A stretch of 64,000 bases of DNA from Pseudomonadota bacterium (GCA_027624035.1 JAQBUI010000011.1:22129-86128), one strand, 5' to 3'. Positions 45,874 to 56,014 are shown, numbered from the stretch's first letter. Numbers and translations are program-made. The notes: generated by a model not told the origin, from the sequence alone.

Positions 45874-47790
45874 ATGGCACTCGTGGTACAAGAGATACAA
45901 GCCCTGACGTTCAAAAACGTTTTGCGCCTGGTGTTGCGTGCCTGGCCCTACTACCGCCCACAGCTCAAACACATCATCACCTATCTTCTGCTGAACGTGG
46001 TGACTGGTGCGCTGTTGCTGACCAGTGGGCTGGTCGGCAACGATTTGCTCAACAACAAGGTCCTCGTGGGCACGCCACTTCAGCCGGCACAGGCCACCCT
46101 TTTGTTTGTCGATGACAGCTACGTGACCACCGGCGAAGAGGGTGAGGCGCTAACAGAGGATCAGCGGCGAACGGTACGAAACAGACTGTTTGTCTGGGCC
46201 TTCATCGGCGCGCTGCTGCTGATGGCATCGTTCTCACTGGTCTACTACTACATGGTATGGATCTTTCAGAACATCAACCAGGACCTGCGGGTCAAAATGA
46301 TCGAGCAGGCCGAAAACCTCTCCCTTCGCTACCACAGTGATGCCCGCACCGGTGATGCGATCTATCGCGTCTATCAGGACAGCGCTACCATCACCAATGT
46401 ACTGCAACAGGTCGTGATTACACCACTGCGGGCGGTGGCCTGGATTTTCTGGGGCGTCATCCTGCTGACATTCTTCAGCCCCTGGCTCGGCCTGCTGTGC
46501 CTGCTGACGGCCGTTCCGGTGGTGGGCCTGTTCATGTACTTCTCGCCTCGGATCAGAGTCAGTGCCCAGCGCGCCCGGGAAGCCAACAGTGACCTGACCT
46601 CCCGCATTCAGGAGGTATTCGCTGCCATCCGGGTGGTCAAGGCCAACCGTGCGGAGTCCGAAATGATGCGCCGCTTCGATGAAGATTCCGGCAATGCACT
46701 GGATGCGGCTTTTGTCCTGCGCGTGAACATCGTCCTGTTGTCGATGAGCATCCTGGTGCTGGGTTTCGGTGTGGTCCTGATCGCGGAATACCTGATGGCC
46801 AGTTGGACGCTCTCGGAAACGGCCACATTCCTCGGTGGCGTGGTGTCGATCGTGGGGTTTGCCTACTGGAATCTTGGCGCATATCAGTCTGCTGCAGGCA
46901 ACATCGCCCAGACCGCGCGGCAGAGTGCTGACGTCGCACAAATCTGGGGCGGCGCGGCGGACCTGCTGGTAGGGCTGCAACGAGCCTATTTTCTGCTGGA
47001 CCTCGAACCTGAAGTCACAGAGCCGGACGACCCGGTCACGTTTCCCGGCCCCGTCGGCAGTGTGAACTGGCAGGATGTCCGGTTCTCCTACGATGGCGAT
47101 ACGCCGGTTTTGAAATCAGTTTCCCTCAGCGCTGCCGCCGGCACCATCACGGCCATCGTGGGCAGCACCGGTTCCGGAAAATCCACGCTCATGTCACTGC
47201 TGCTGCGCCTGTATGACCCGGATGAAGGGGCGATCTGCATTAATGGCACCCCTATCACCCGTTTCGGCATCGACGATCTGCGCAGTAATATTGCCATCGC
47301 CCTGCAACAAAACCTGCTGTTTACCGCCAGCGTGGCGGACAACATTGCCTATGCGACGAAGGACAGGAGCAGGGATGAGATCATCGAAGCAGCCCGAATT
47401 GCCTGTGCCGATGAGTTCATCGCCGAGATGCCGGACGGCTATGATACCGAACTCGGGGAACGGGGCAGCAAACTTTCCACCGGCCAGCGGCAGCGGCTGA
47501 CCATCGCCCGGGCCCTGCTCCGGGACACGCCAATCCTCATCCTGGATGAACCAACTGCCTCATTGGATGCCGAAACCGAGCGTCAGGTGCTCAGCAACAT
47601 TGCCCAATGGGGCAAGGACCGCATCGTCTTTCTGATCACCCATCGCCTGTCTACCATCCGCAGTGCTGACCAGATCGCCTTCCTGCACCGCGGCTCGATC
47701 GCGGAAGTCGGCAATCATGAGACGCTGATGGCCTCTGAGGCCGGTCACTACAGGCGCTTTGTCCACGCCGAGGCGGGGACTGACCAATGA
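45874..47790 (+). CDS. ABC exporter half-transporter, permease fused to ATPase (1)
   Basis: The 638-residue MsbA-like protein has six membrane helices (residues about 35-355) and an ATPase domain (about 385-630). Motifs are Walker A GSTGSGKST, Q-loop ALQQN, signature LSTGQRQRL, Walker B LILDEPTASLD and H-loop LITHRLST, all canonical. A periplasmic loop of about 65 residues lies between helices 1 and 2, longer than in MsbA. It overlaps the next half-transporter by four bases, so the two probably form a heterodimer. The substrate is unknown; lipid, peptide or drug export are possible. Confidence 0.9.
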   Translation: MALVVQEIQALTFKNVLRLVLRAWPYYRPQLKHIITYLLLNVVTGALLLTSGLVGNDLLNNKVLVGTPLQPAQATLLFVDDSYVTTGEEGEALTEDQRRTVRNRLFVWAFIGALLLMASFSLVYYYMVWIFQNINQDLRVKMIEQAENLSLRYHSDARTGDAIYRVYQDSATITNVLQQVVITPLRAVAWIFWGVILLTFFSPWLGLLCLLTAVPVVGLFMYFSPRIRVSAQRAREANSDLTSRIQEVFAAIRVVKANRAESEMMRRFDEDSGNALDAAFVLRVNIVLLSMSILVLGFGVVLIAEYLMASWTLSETATFLGGVVSIVGFAYWNLGAYQSAAGNIAQTARQSADVAQIWGGAADLLVGLQRAYFLLDLEPEVTEPDDPVTFPGPVGSVNWQDVRFSYDGDTPVLKSVSLSAAAGTITAIVGSTGSGKSTLMSLLLRLYDPDEGAICINGTPITRFGIDDLRSNIAIALQQNLLFTASVADNIAYATKDRSRDEIIEAARIACADEFIAEMPDGYDTELGERGSKLSTGQRQRLTIARALLRDTPILILDEPTASLDAETERQVLSNIAQWGKDRIVFLITHRLSTIRSADQIAFLHRGSIAEVGNHETLMASEAGHYRRFVHAEAGTDQ

Positions 47791-49763
47791 GCGAGACAGC
47801 GAACGAACTGGTCTTCAACGACCGTATCGATACCGACACACAGATTTCCTCTGCTGAAGCAATGGTGCTGCTGGGACGATCGTTCGCCCTGCTGCGCCAC
47901 GTCAAGGGACTGTTTGCCGGCAAGTTCCTGTTTGCCCTGGTGGGCATACTGCCTCCGCTTCTGATCCCGTGGACCGGGAAGATCGTGGTGGATCAGGTGC
48001 TGCTACAGAAACCCTTTGGGGAATCCGAGGTGCGGTTCCCACCCTTCATGGACCCTCTCATCGCCATCCTGGAAGGCAATACACCCCTGGCGATCATGGG
48101 CACCATCCTGACGATCTACGCGGTGCTGCTGGTTCTGTTTGGGGTACGTGCAGGGGGCGCCGTGACATCTGGGCTGACTCAGGGCCACGATTCCGCCACC
48201 CAGTCAGAACTGGCACTGTCTGCTGGCAGCAGCCAGTCCAGCGGCATTTTTGGCGTCATCGAGTTAATGATCAACATTCGCCTCACCCAGCGACTGGCCA
48301 ACACCCTGCGCACCGAATTGTTCAGAAAGCTGGCGCGCCTGCCGATGACCACCCTGGACGACAATCGGATCGGGGATTCCGTGTATCGAATCATGTACGA
48401 CACACCGCTCGTACCAGAGATTTGTTTCAATCTGTCTATCGCCCCGTTGTTTGCCGTTCTGGGGGCGATGATCTCCCTGTACCTGATGCAATACAGCTAC
48501 GGGCCGGTGGCACCGGAACTGGTCTGGATCGCGGCAGGGCTGATACCGCTTGCCCTGATCCTGACGGTACCCCTGTCCGGGTTTTCCCGCCGGCTCAATC
48601 AGGCCAGCCGGGCATCCGGAGCGGCCACCACCAACACCATGGAAGAGAGCCTCGAAAATATCTCTGCCGTGCAGAGCCTCGGCGGCAGCCGCCACGAACG
48701 AGAGCGATTTGCCCGCGACAGTGATCAGTCCTTCAAGCGCTTCCGGTTTTCCTTTCTGTTTGGTCAGGCGATGTTTGTGGTCAGCATGTTCTGTACCGTG
48801 GTCGCGGGCATCTATGTCGCCATTTTGGTGTCCGACCTGATTATTGGCGGCACGATGACCCCCGGTGACTACGCTGTTCTGTTCGGGTTATATCTTCAGC
48901 TCGGCGGCACCGCATTGGGGATCGGCATGTACTGGATCAATCTGCAGACAAATGTCGCGGCGGTGCGGCGGGTCTTCTTCTTCATTGACTACCCTTCGGA
49001 AACCCCCGGTGATATCCACAGCCGACTGACCGTGCAGGACACCATCCGCCTCGACCACGTCAGCTACCACTATCCGGATGGCCGCCAGGCGCTCACCGAT
49101 ATTGATCTGGAATTCCGGGTGGGCGAACTCACCGCCATCGTCGGGCCCACCGGCGCGGGTAAGACGTCACTCGCGTATCTTTTGCCAGCCTTTTTGCGGC
49201 CTAGCGAAGGGCGGATACTTTTTGACGGGATCGACATCGCGGACGTGGGCGTCGATGCCATCCGGGATCAGGTGGCCTATGTCTTTCAGGAGCATATGCT
49301 GCTGTCTGAATCGATCCGCAGTAATCTGTTGCTGGCGAATCCGACAGCCAGCGAGAATGATCTGCGATGGGCCATCGACACTGCCGGTGCAGGTCAATTC
49401 GTTGACAGCCTGCCCCAGGGGATCGATACCGTCATGGGCCGGCGAGGCGACAAGCTGTCCGTTGGACAGAAGCAGAGGATCTGTATTGCCCGGGGTCTGG
49501 TCAGGGATACGCCGGTTCTGGTGCTGGACGAGCCAACCGCAGCACTCGACCCCGAAACTGAGAACGCCCTGGTCACCTCGCTGCAGAAGGCCGCCGCGGG
49601 CAAGCTGGTGATCGTCATCGCTCATCGGCTTTCCACGATCAAACGAGCGGACCGGATCGTATTTCTTGACAACGGACGGGTTCGGGCAATCGGCAGCCAC
49701 GAAACGCTGATGGCTGATACAGACGGGCCCTATCGGCGTTACGTCGAACTGCAGACGGGATAG
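47787..49763 (+). CDS. ABC exporter half-transporter, permease fused to ATPase (2)
   Basis: The 658-residue partner starts with ATGA overlapping the previous stop. Six membrane helices are followed by an ATPase domain with Walker A GPTGAGKTS, signature LSVGQKQRI, Walker B VLVLDEPTAALD and H-loop IAHRLST. Both ATP sites of the predicted heterodimer therefore look catalytic. A large extracytoplasmic insert of about 70 residues lies after the first helix (FGESEVRFPPFMDPL, GLTQGHDSATQSE). The pair is a self-contained operon. Confidence 0.9.
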   Translation: MSETANELVFNDRIDTDTQISSAEAMVLLGRSFALLRHVKGLFAGKFLFALVGILPPLLIPWTGKIVVDQVLLQKPFGESEVRFPPFMDPLIAILEGNTPLAIMGTILTIYAVLLVLFGVRAGGAVTSGLTQGHDSATQSELALSAGSSQSSGIFGVIELMINIRLTQRLANTLRTELFRKLARLPMTTLDDNRIGDSVYRIMYDTPLVPEICFNLSIAPLFAVLGAMISLYLMQYSYGPVAPELVWIAAGLIPLALILTVPLSGFSRRLNQASRASGAATTNTMEESLENISAVQSLGGSRHERERFARDSDQSFKRFRFSFLFGQAMFVVSMFCTVVAGIYVAILVSDLIIGGTMTPGDYAVLFGLYLQLGGTALGIGMYWINLQTNVAAVRRVFFFIDYPSETPGDIHSRLTVQDTIRLDHVSYHYPDGRQALTDIDLEFRVGELTAIVGPTGAGKTSLAYLLPAFLRPSEGRILFDGIDIADVGVDAIRDQVAYVFQEHMLLSESIRSNLLLANPTASENDLRWAIDTAGAGQFVDSLPQGIDTVMGRRGDKLSVGQKQRICIARGLVRDTPVLVLDEPTAALDPETENALVTSLQKAAAGKLVIVIAHRLSTIKRADRIVFLDNGRVRAIGSHETLMADTDGPYRRYVELQTG

Positions 49764-49792
49764 CCGGTCCGGGCAACCGTGGGAGGTCCGCG

Positions 49793-50476
49793 TCAGGCGG
49801 TGGTGGTTCCTGCCTGTTTCTGACTCTTGATCTCCAATAACTCTTCTTTTGACAGATTTTTCCAGCCTTTGGAGAAGTCCCCGACATAGAAACAGTTGAA
49901 CCCACGCCGGACTGAACCTTCCAGGTTGGGCCCTGACCAGTGCACTGTTGTCGGGCGGAAGAACGCGATATCGCCCGGGTTCATGGCTGCCACCACAACA
50001 TCCGGATGATTCGTCAGGTCGGTCGCCTTCGATGCCGAGAGGTGAGCAAACTCTGCTTCCTTCAGATGGGACCCCTTCAGGAAATGCAGACAACCGTTCG
50101 CCGCAGTAGCCGGATCAATCGCGACCCACACCACACCGCCGCTCATGGCATCTGAATGTGGATGAACCTCCTCTGAGTGCTTGCTCTTGGTAAAGAAGCT
50201 GGCCGTGGTCGGTTCCGGGTCTCTACCCAGCAACATTCCAAGGACCGATACCTGTGGGCCATTGCGGAGCAGGTCATCGAAGTATTCATCGAATCGTTCC
50301 AACCCCTTTGTGACATTGGTGAACATGCCAGTGGTATTGGCTTTCGTCTTGCCCAGAGCCGCTTCAGCACGGCGACAGATTTCGTCAACCTGGTCCCTGG
50401 AGAAGAAATCCCGGATGATGACAAAACCATCACGTTCGAAGTCAGCCTTTAGTTTGGTTTCTTCAGATGGGTCCAT
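49793..50476 (-). CDS. Phytanoyl-CoA dioxygenase-family protein (4)
   Basis: The 227-residue protein has the PhyH start LKADFERDGFVIIRDFFSRDQVDEI, the HxD ligands in VHPHSDAMSGG near residue 105 and the distal histidine in TTVHWSGPNLEGSVRRGFNCFYVGDF with the 2-oxoglutarate arginine. Ligands appear complete. It is shorter than copies (1)-(3) and stands alone on the minus strand after the ABC pair. A copy of the dispersed hairpin repeat lies 192 bases upstream of its start. Confidence 0.88.
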   Translation of the reverse strand: MDPSEETKLKADFERDGFVIIRDFFSRDQVDEICRRAEAALGKTKANTTGMFTNVTKGLERFDEYFDDLLRNGPQVSVLGMLLGRDPEPTTASFFTKSKHSEEVHPHSDAMSGGVVWVAIDPATAANGCLHFLKGSHLKEAEFAHLSASKATDLTNHPDVVVAAMNPGDIAFFRPTTVHWSGPNLEGSVRRGFNCFYVGDFSKGWKNLSKEELLEIKSQKQAGTTTA

Positions 50477-50858
50477 GAATTCCTGCTCGCTTACTACGAT
50501 GACCCCATTTTAACGCCATGGGACAAAGAACCGAACCTGGCCACCGAACATTTCCCCCAAAACACGACACATCGGCTGTCGGCGAGGCTCTGACTCCAGC
50601 CTCAGACTCATAGCCAATGGTCCTCTGCACTGTCTGACCACTCGTTTCCGGAAACAATCTCATTGTGCTTTCATGGAAGTTCTGGTCGCACGCGGTGCCG
50701 TCCGGAAGATGCACGACTGACCCGAACTCGCTCAGGGCTGCTGAGCGCCTTCTGCGCCGATCATCAGAGAGTACCATGGTGGGAAATCAACCCCGATTCT
50801 GTAACACTAGGGAGCCTCTGATTAACTTACCCTCTAACCAATACCACAGGAGCAATAC
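50477..50858. other. 382-base gap holding one dispersed repeat
   Basis: No gene is supported. The gap contains repeat copy A at 50668-50742. At about 50812 the string GGGAGCCTCTGATTAA looks like an inverted-repeat end of an insertion sequence, but no transposase or partner end is present. The SDR start at 50859 has GGAG at a normal distance. Confidence 0.4.
50668..50742. repeat. Dispersed hairpin repeat, copy A (hairpin deleted)
   Basis: It shares TTTCATGGAAGTTCTGG at one end and CTCAGGGCTGCT at the other with copies B-D, but most of the central GCGTGCC hairpin is missing. It lies between dioxygenase (4) and the SDR gene, 192 bases upstream of the former's start codon. Confidence 0.6.
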
Positions 50859-51968
50859 ATGTCAGCGATTTCCCCCAAGGACGGCCCGGTAGCCGTTACC
50901 GGCTGCTCTGGCTTTACCGGCGGACATATGGTTCGCGAACTCATTCTGCAGGGCTACAAGGTGCGCGCCTGTATCCGTGATGAAAGCTCCTGGCGGGGCC
51001 AGGACTGCGTCAATTATCTGAGTCGCCTGCCCAATGTCGACATCATCAATGGCTGTGATCTTTTTACGCCGGGCTCGTACGACGAGGCATTCAAGGGGTG
51101 TTCAGCAGTCTTCCACGTGGCAGCAGTACTCGGAAACTCGGCCGACGGAAAATCCCAGCCCACCGGCAGCGGCGATGTCTCAAAGGACGTCTACGAAGGA
51201 GGCATGGTCGGTACGAAAAATGTGATTGACGCCATCAATGCCAGCGGCAGCGTGAAACGAATGGTATACACCAGTTCCATGGCGGCGGTCTCAGGGGCCA
51301 GGGGGGCGACGGTTCCCGACGGATATGAGTGGACCGAAACAGACTGGGCCTCCGACGAAGTAGACCCGGAGCGCTGGAATCACCCCCGCAACGCCTATTC
51401 CAAGAGCAAGGTAGATACGGAACACTTCATCAATGATGCTGCCGACGCCAGCGGTGGCAAGTGGGATGCCATCACCATGAACCCGGCGATGATCTGTGGC
51501 CCGATCCTGTTCAAGGCCCAGGTGGGTCAGTGGATCGAGCAGATCGGGCGGCTGGCAGGCGGCCTTGACCCTTCCTGGCCATCAAAATACGACATGTACT
51601 ACAACATCATCGATGTACGGGACCTCGTCAAAGCCCATCGCCTTGCCGCAGAGTCAGAGGCGGATCACAAGAACTCCCATGGCGGCCCGCGCTATGTCAT
51701 GCACGGCAGTGGCGGTCGTTCCGCACTCCGGTTCGGAACTGAGGTGGCAGAAATCATCCATGAGCACTTTCCTCGATTTGTGCTTGGCAAACCGGCCACG
51801 GTAACCAGCGAGGGCAAGCCCATCACCATCGCATCCAAGGTGTTGAACGACTGCAAAAAAGCCAAGTCTGTTCTGGGCGCCACGATTCGTCCCGTTGAGG
51901 AGACCATTCGGGATGTGGTGGAGACCTCCATCGAACTGGGTGTCATCACGCCCAAACTGGCGTCCTGA
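50859..51968 (+). CDS. Extended SDR, NAD-dependent epimerase / dihydroflavonol reductase-like
   Basis: The 369-residue protein has the extended-SDR cofactor motif AVTGCSGFTGGHMV (GxxGxxG) near residue 14, the serine block MVYTSSMAAVSG and the catalytic pair in AYSKSKVDTE (YxxxK). It resembles dihydroflavonol-4-reductase or aldehyde reductases that use NADPH. The substrate is unknown. ATG 50859 follows AGGAGC. Confidence 0.9.
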   Translation: MSAISPKDGPVAVTGCSGFTGGHMVRELILQGYKVRACIRDESSWRGQDCVNYLSRLPNVDIINGCDLFTPGSYDEAFKGCSAVFHVAAVLGNSADGKSQPTGSGDVSKDVYEGGMVGTKNVIDAINASGSVKRMVYTSSMAAVSGARGATVPDGYEWTETDWASDEVDPERWNHPRNAYSKSKVDTEHFINDAADASGGKWDAITMNPAMICGPILFKAQVGQWIEQIGRLAGGLDPSWPSKYDMYYNIIDVRDLVKAHRLAAESEADHKNSHGGPRYVMHGSGGRSALRFGTEVAEIIHEHFPRFVLGKPATVTSEGKPITIASKVLNDCKKAKSVLGATIRPVEETIRDVVETSIELGVITPKLAS

Positions 51969-52106
51969 GCTTCACCAGGCGGACCGGGTTGGCCTCTTCC
52001 GCGAGGTCCAACCCGACGCCGTTTGCCCGCACTCATCCCGGGACCTCATCGCGCTTGAAGTCACGCCCGGGTCATCCATCACAGCAGTTGTTTCGTATTC
52101 CGGTGC

Positions 52107-53525
52107 ATGAAGAAACCGATTGCCATCTGCTGGTTCAGGGCCGACCTTCGACTGGCCGATAATCCTGCGCTGACGGCTGCCGCCCGCCATGGGGATGTTC
52201 TGCCCGTCTTTATTCTGGACGATCAAGATGCCGACGAGTATGCGGCGGGGGGCGCCGCCCGCTGCTGGCTCCACCATTGCCTCATTGCCCTGAACGAGCA
52301 GCTTTCCAACAGACTGGTTTGCCTCCGGGGAGAGGCAGCCACACTGCTCCCTCAGCTGATTGAGGCCCATGGGGTCAGCGCGGTGTTCTGGAACCGTTGC
52401 TACGAGCCCTGGCGAATCGCTCGGGACAAGACGATCAGCAAGGACCTTGTTCAGAGTGGCATACAGGTCGAGACATTCAATGGTTCGCTGCTCTGGGAAC
52501 CCTGGGAAACATGCAAACAAGACGGCACCCCCTATCGGGTGTTTACGCCGTTTTATCGTCGGGGCTGCCTCAATGCAGCCCCACCGAGGGTCCCGCTGGT
52601 GGTTCCGAAGCCTCTGAGCCTGCTGCCCACAACCGGGCAGCCCGGGCCTGATCAACTCAACCTGATGCCGACCCACAACTGGGCCAAAGCCATGATGGCC
52701 CACTGGATTCCCGGGGAAGCCGGCGCGCAGATGCGGCTGAATGACTTCCTGCAAAATGGGCTCGATCAATACTCGAGCGGAAGAGACTTCCCTGCCGTCG
52801 CGGGGGTTTCCAGACTGTCACCCTACCTTCACCATGGTGACATCTCGCCCAATCAGGTCTGGCATGCACTCGGCCTGCGGGAAGCCGATGAGAATACCGA
52901 ACACTTCCAGCGCGAACTGGGCTGGAGGGAATTCTCCTACCATCTGCTGTATCACTTCCCCGACCTGCCGCATCGCAACCTGCAGCCAAAGTTTGACGCT
53001 TTCCCCTGGCGCAACGATGACGAAGCACTGATGCGATGGCAGCAGGGCCAGACCGGGTACCCAATCGTCGATGCCGGCATGCGGGAACTCTGGCAGACAG
53101 GATACATGCACAATCGGGTGCGGATGATCGTTGCCTCTTTCCTCGTCAAGAATCTGCTGCTGCACTGGCGCCACGGGGAACGCTGGTTCCACGACACCCT
53201 GGTGGATGCGGACCTCGCCAGTAACAGCGCAAGCTGGCAGTGGGTTGCCGGCTGCGGCGCCGACGCGGCGCCCTATTTCCGAATCTTCAACCCGATCACC
53301 CAGGGCCGAAAATTCGACCCCCGGGGCGATTACACGACACGTTTTGTTCCGGAACTCAAGCGCATGCCACCCCGCTGGCTACACTGCCCCTGGGAGGCGC
53401 CTCGGGACGTTCGCGAGGCCGCTGGTGTCGTCCTCGGGGACAACTATCCACTGCCGATCGTCGATCAGCGGGCTTCACGTGCCTCTGCACTGGCTGCGTT
53501 CGACAGCATCCGCGCGAGGCAATGA
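52107..53525 (+). CDS. phrB: Deoxyribodipyrimidine photolyase
   Basis: The 472-residue enzyme repairs cyclobutane pyrimidine dimers with blue light. It begins CWFRADLRLADNPAL, the class I N-terminal antenna domain. The FAD domain contains SRLSPYLHHGDISPNQVW, GWREFSYHLLYHFP, TGYPIVDAGMRELWQTGYMHNRVRMI and the C-terminal ASWQWVAGCGADAAPYFRIFNP. The signature tryptophans for electron transfer are visible. Length matches E. coli Phr. It lies close to sodB, another light/oxidative stress gene, but they are separate units. Confidence 0.95.
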   Translation: MKKPIAICWFRADLRLADNPALTAAARHGDVLPVFILDDQDADEYAAGGAARCWLHHCLIALNEQLSNRLVCLRGEAATLLPQLIEAHGVSAVFWNRCYEPWRIARDKTISKDLVQSGIQVETFNGSLLWEPWETCKQDGTPYRVFTPFYRRGCLNAAPPRVPLVVPKPLSLLPTTGQPGPDQLNLMPTHNWAKAMMAHWIPGEAGAQMRLNDFLQNGLDQYSSGRDFPAVAGVSRLSPYLHHGDISPNQVWHALGLREADENTEHFQRELGWREFSYHLLYHFPDLPHRNLQPKFDAFPWRNDDEALMRWQQGQTGYPIVDAGMRELWQTGYMHNRVRMIVASFLVKNLLLHWRHGERWFHDTLVDADLASNSASWQWVAGCGADAAPYFRIFNPITQGRKFDPRGDYTTRFVPELKRMPPRWLHCPWEAPRDVREAAGVVLGDNYPLPIVDQRASRASALAAFDSIRARQ

Positions 53526-53761
53526 TTCCGGTGCGGGTCTGACCACAAGCCAGAACCTCGATTCCGGCCTGGCGTGGCTGCTGGCGACGCCGTCCCGCAG
53601 GCGACCACCCGGCGACCTGCTTTTCGGGCTGCCGCAAATTGATAGGGAAACTGCTCTGCCCGGTACAACGAACCGGCCGGTTCGGTTATCCTCTCTCGCC
53701 GACACGCCATAGCATGTCTTTGAATACAAATTTCACCCAAACACCCCAACAAGGAGTAACA

Positions 53762-54343
53762 ATGGCTTTTGAATTACCCGAACTGCCGTATGCCCAGGAC
53801 GCACTGGAGCCCCATATCTCGGCCGAGACGCTGCAGTTCCACCATGGCAAGCACCACGCGACCTATGTCACGAAACTGAACGGTCTGGTGGAAGGAACCG
53901 ACGACGAGAACAAGAGCCTGGAGGAGATCATCAAGTCGGCATCCGGCGGCAAGTTCAACAACGCAGCACAAATCTGGAACCACACATTTTACTGGAACTG
54001 CCTGTCACCAAACGGCGGCGGCGACCCGAGCGGGCCGTTGGCAGATGCCATCAGTGCCAAATGGGGTTCGCTGGATGACTTCAGGACCGCGTTCTCGGAC
54101 AGTGCTGCCAACAACTTTGGGTCCGGCTGGACCTGGCTCGTCAAGAACAGCGACGGTTCGATCGATATCGTCAATACGAGCAACGCAGGCACACCGATGA
54201 CGGAGGGCCAGACGGCACTGCTGACGGTGGATGTCTGGGAACACGCGTACTACATCGACTTCAGGAACTCACGGCCCAACTACCTGGAAGCATTCTGGAA
54301 ACTGGTGAACTGGGATTTCGTCTCGGCGAATTTCGCTGGCTGA
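53762..54343 (+). CDS. sodB: Superoxide dismutase, iron type
   Basis: This 193-residue cytosolic enzyme dismutates superoxide. Metal ligands are the histidines in [14 protein letters not shown] and NHTFYWNC, and the aspartate/histidine in [11 protein letters not shown]. The segment [14 protein letters not shown] places a glutamine at the iron-type position, supporting Fe rather than Mn. ATG 53762 follows AAGGAGT. A strong terminator lies about 90 bases downstream. Confidence 0.96.
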   Translation: MAFELPELPYAQDALEPHISAETLQFHHGKHHATYVTKLNGLVEGTDDENKSLEEIIKSASGGKFNNAAQIWNHTFYWNCLSPNGGGDPSGPLADAISAKWGSLDDFRTAFSDSAANNFGSGWTWLVKNSDGSIDIVNTSNAGTPMTEGQTALLTVDVWEHAYYIDFRNSRPNYLEAFWKLVNWDFVSANFAG

Positions 54344-54430
54344 CAGCTCTGTTTGCCCCAACGGCCAACCAGTTTGCGCCTCGCCGTAGCGCCATAGACG
54401 ACGGTACAGGGCATCCAGGTTGATGTAAGA

Positions 54431-54457
54431 AGCCGGTCCCCAGGGCCGGCTTTTTTT
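54431..54457 (+). terminator. Intrinsic terminator after sodB
   Basis: AGCCGG (54431-54436) pairs with CCGGCT (54446-54451) around a nine-base loop, directly followed by seven T. It lies about 90 bases after the sodB stop and reads in the sodB direction. It faces the convergent glutamate dehydrogenase gene. Confidence 0.85.
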
Positions 54458-54482
54458 ATCGCGGCGAACCGCTCCGGGAACT

Positions 54483-55826
54483 CTATCCGATACCCTGGCC
54501 GATCATGGCCCTGGACAAGCGTCTGAAGGCCGCGATGTTGGCGCCACGGCGGTAATTCACATGCTCTCCCTCACGGCCAAAGTCCACACACTGCTGATGA
54601 ATACGCTTCATAATGGCCTTCAATTCATCATCCAGGTCACTATAGGACTCGGCCTTGAAACTGGCATTCTGAGCCATTTCCAGAACAGATACGGCGACAC
54701 CACCTGCATTGGACGCCTTGCCTGGCGCGTGGCGAATCTGATGCTTCTCGAAGGTTCTGATCGCACCCTCTGTACAGGGCATGTTCGCGCCTTCGGCCAC
54801 CAGTCTACAGCCATTGCTCACAAGGTCCCGGGCATCCTGCTCACCGAGTTCATTCTGGGTGGCGCAGGGCAAGGCAATGTCGCAGGGTAGATGCCAGGGC
54901 GTGCAATCGTCAATCCATTCTCCGCCGGTGATCTTTCGAATGTCGAGCAAGCGCTCTTTGGAGCTGCGGGGGTCGTCGACGATGCTCCGGATGGCTTTTT
55001 CACTCATCCCGTCCGGAACGCTAAGCGTACCCTTGCTGCAGGACAGCGAGACCACCCGCGCCCCCATTGAAGCCGCCTTGGCCGCGGCGTGCAACGCGAC
55101 GTTACCAGCACCGGAAACTGCTACCCGCTTGCCCAGGATGTCTTCCCCTGTGTCGCCCAGCATGTGCGCCAGGAAATAAACCAGACCATAGCCAGTGGAC
55201 TCGACCCGAACGTGGCTACCCCCAAATTCCAGCGGCTTGCCGGTGAGCGTACCGTTGAACTGATTGACCAGCCGCCGGTATTGGCCAAACAGGTAGCCAA
55301 TCTCCCGTTTGCCGACGTTGATGTCGCCTGCGGGCACGTCGGTATTCGGACCGATATGCCGGTACAGCTCATTCATGAACGCCTGACAGAATCGCATGAC
55401 CTCCCGGGACGAGGCATTACGGGGGTCAAAATCCGCCCCGCCCTTGGCGCCACCAATGGACAGCCCCGTCAGGGCATTCTTGAAGGTCTGCTCGAAGGCC
55501 AGAAATTTGAGTACCGACAGATTGACGCTGGTGTGAAATCGCAACCCGCCCTTGTAGGGGCCAAGCAGTCCACTGTGCTGCACCCGCCAGCCACGGTTAA
55601 CCCGAACATTGCCATTGTCATCCAGCCACGATACGCGGAACGTAATCGCCCGATCCGGTTCAGCAAGATAGTACAGAACATTGTCACGCTCGAAATTCGG
55701 GTTGTCGTCGACCTCCCCTGCAATATCTGCAACAATCTCAGAAACGGCCTGAAGGTACTCAGGCTGGTGTTCATTTCTCTTTCTGACCCAGGCCAGAAAT
55801 TCCTCGATATACTGCTCGGTACCCAC
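54483..55826 (-). CDS. gdhA: NADP-type glutamate dehydrogenase
   Basis: The 447-residue enzyme aminates 2-oxoglutarate to glutamate. Substrate-binding blocks are GPYKGGLRFH, the catalytic lysine region SIGGAKGGADFDP, and PAGDINVG; the nucleotide domain has VAVSGAGNVALHAAAKA near residue 240. Length and sequence match the small hexameric NADP enzymes. I start it at GTG 55826 because AGGAGG precedes it at the right distance; a longer frame uses TTG 55853. Repeat copy B begins 29 bases upstream of this start. Confidence 0.94.
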   Translation of the reverse strand: MGTEQYIEEFLAWVRKRNEHQPEYLQAVSEIVADIAGEVDDNPNFERDNVLYYLAEPDRAITFRVSWLDDNGNVRVNRGWRVQHSGLLGPYKGGLRFHTSVNLSVLKFLAFEQTFKNALTGLSIGGAKGGADFDPRNASSREVMRFCQAFMNELYRHIGPNTDVPAGDINVGKREIGYLFGQYRRLVNQFNGTLTGKPLEFGGSHVRVESTGYGLVYFLAHMLGDTGEDILGKRVAVSGAGNVALHAAAKAASMGARVVSLSCSKGTLSVPDGMSEKAIRSIVDDPRSSKERLLDIRKITGGEWIDDCTPWHLPCDIALPCATQNELGEQDARDLVSNGCRLVAEGANMPCTEGAIRTFEKHQIRHAPGKASNAGGVAVSVLEMAQNASFKAESYSDLDDELKAIMKRIHQQCVDFGREGEHVNYRRGANIAAFRRLSRAMIGQGIG

Positions 55827-55854
55827 CAGACCTCCTCTGTTTGACGACTGCAAC

Positions 55855-55945
55855 TTTCATGGAAGTTCTGGCCGCACACTATGTCGTCCGCATAACTTCC
55901 CGGCACGACCATGGCGTGCCTGGCACGGGCACGCTCAGTGCTGCT
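55855..55945. repeat. Dispersed hairpin repeat, copy B
   Basis: The copy starts TTTCATGGAAGTTCTGG and ends GCTCAGTGCTGCT. Inside, GCGTGCC (55914-55920) pairs with GGCACGC (within 55927-55934) as a seven-base stem. Read on the minus strand, the hairpin comes first and the element ends 29 bases before the gdhA start codon. Confidence 0.75.
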
Positions 55946-56014
55946 GCCGTGGTGCGGCAATCCTACCAGAAGCTGAGGGGATCATTGGACAAATACCAGG
56001 AGCAACGCTCCAAG

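Noticed and set aside
45874..49763. ABC transporter pair as a heterodimer with one dead ATP site
   Set aside because: Walker A, Walker B, signature and H-loop residues are canonical in both halves.
50812..50830. GGGAGCCTCTGATTAA as an insertion-sequence end
   Set aside because: There is no partner repeat, no transposase and no target duplication nearby.
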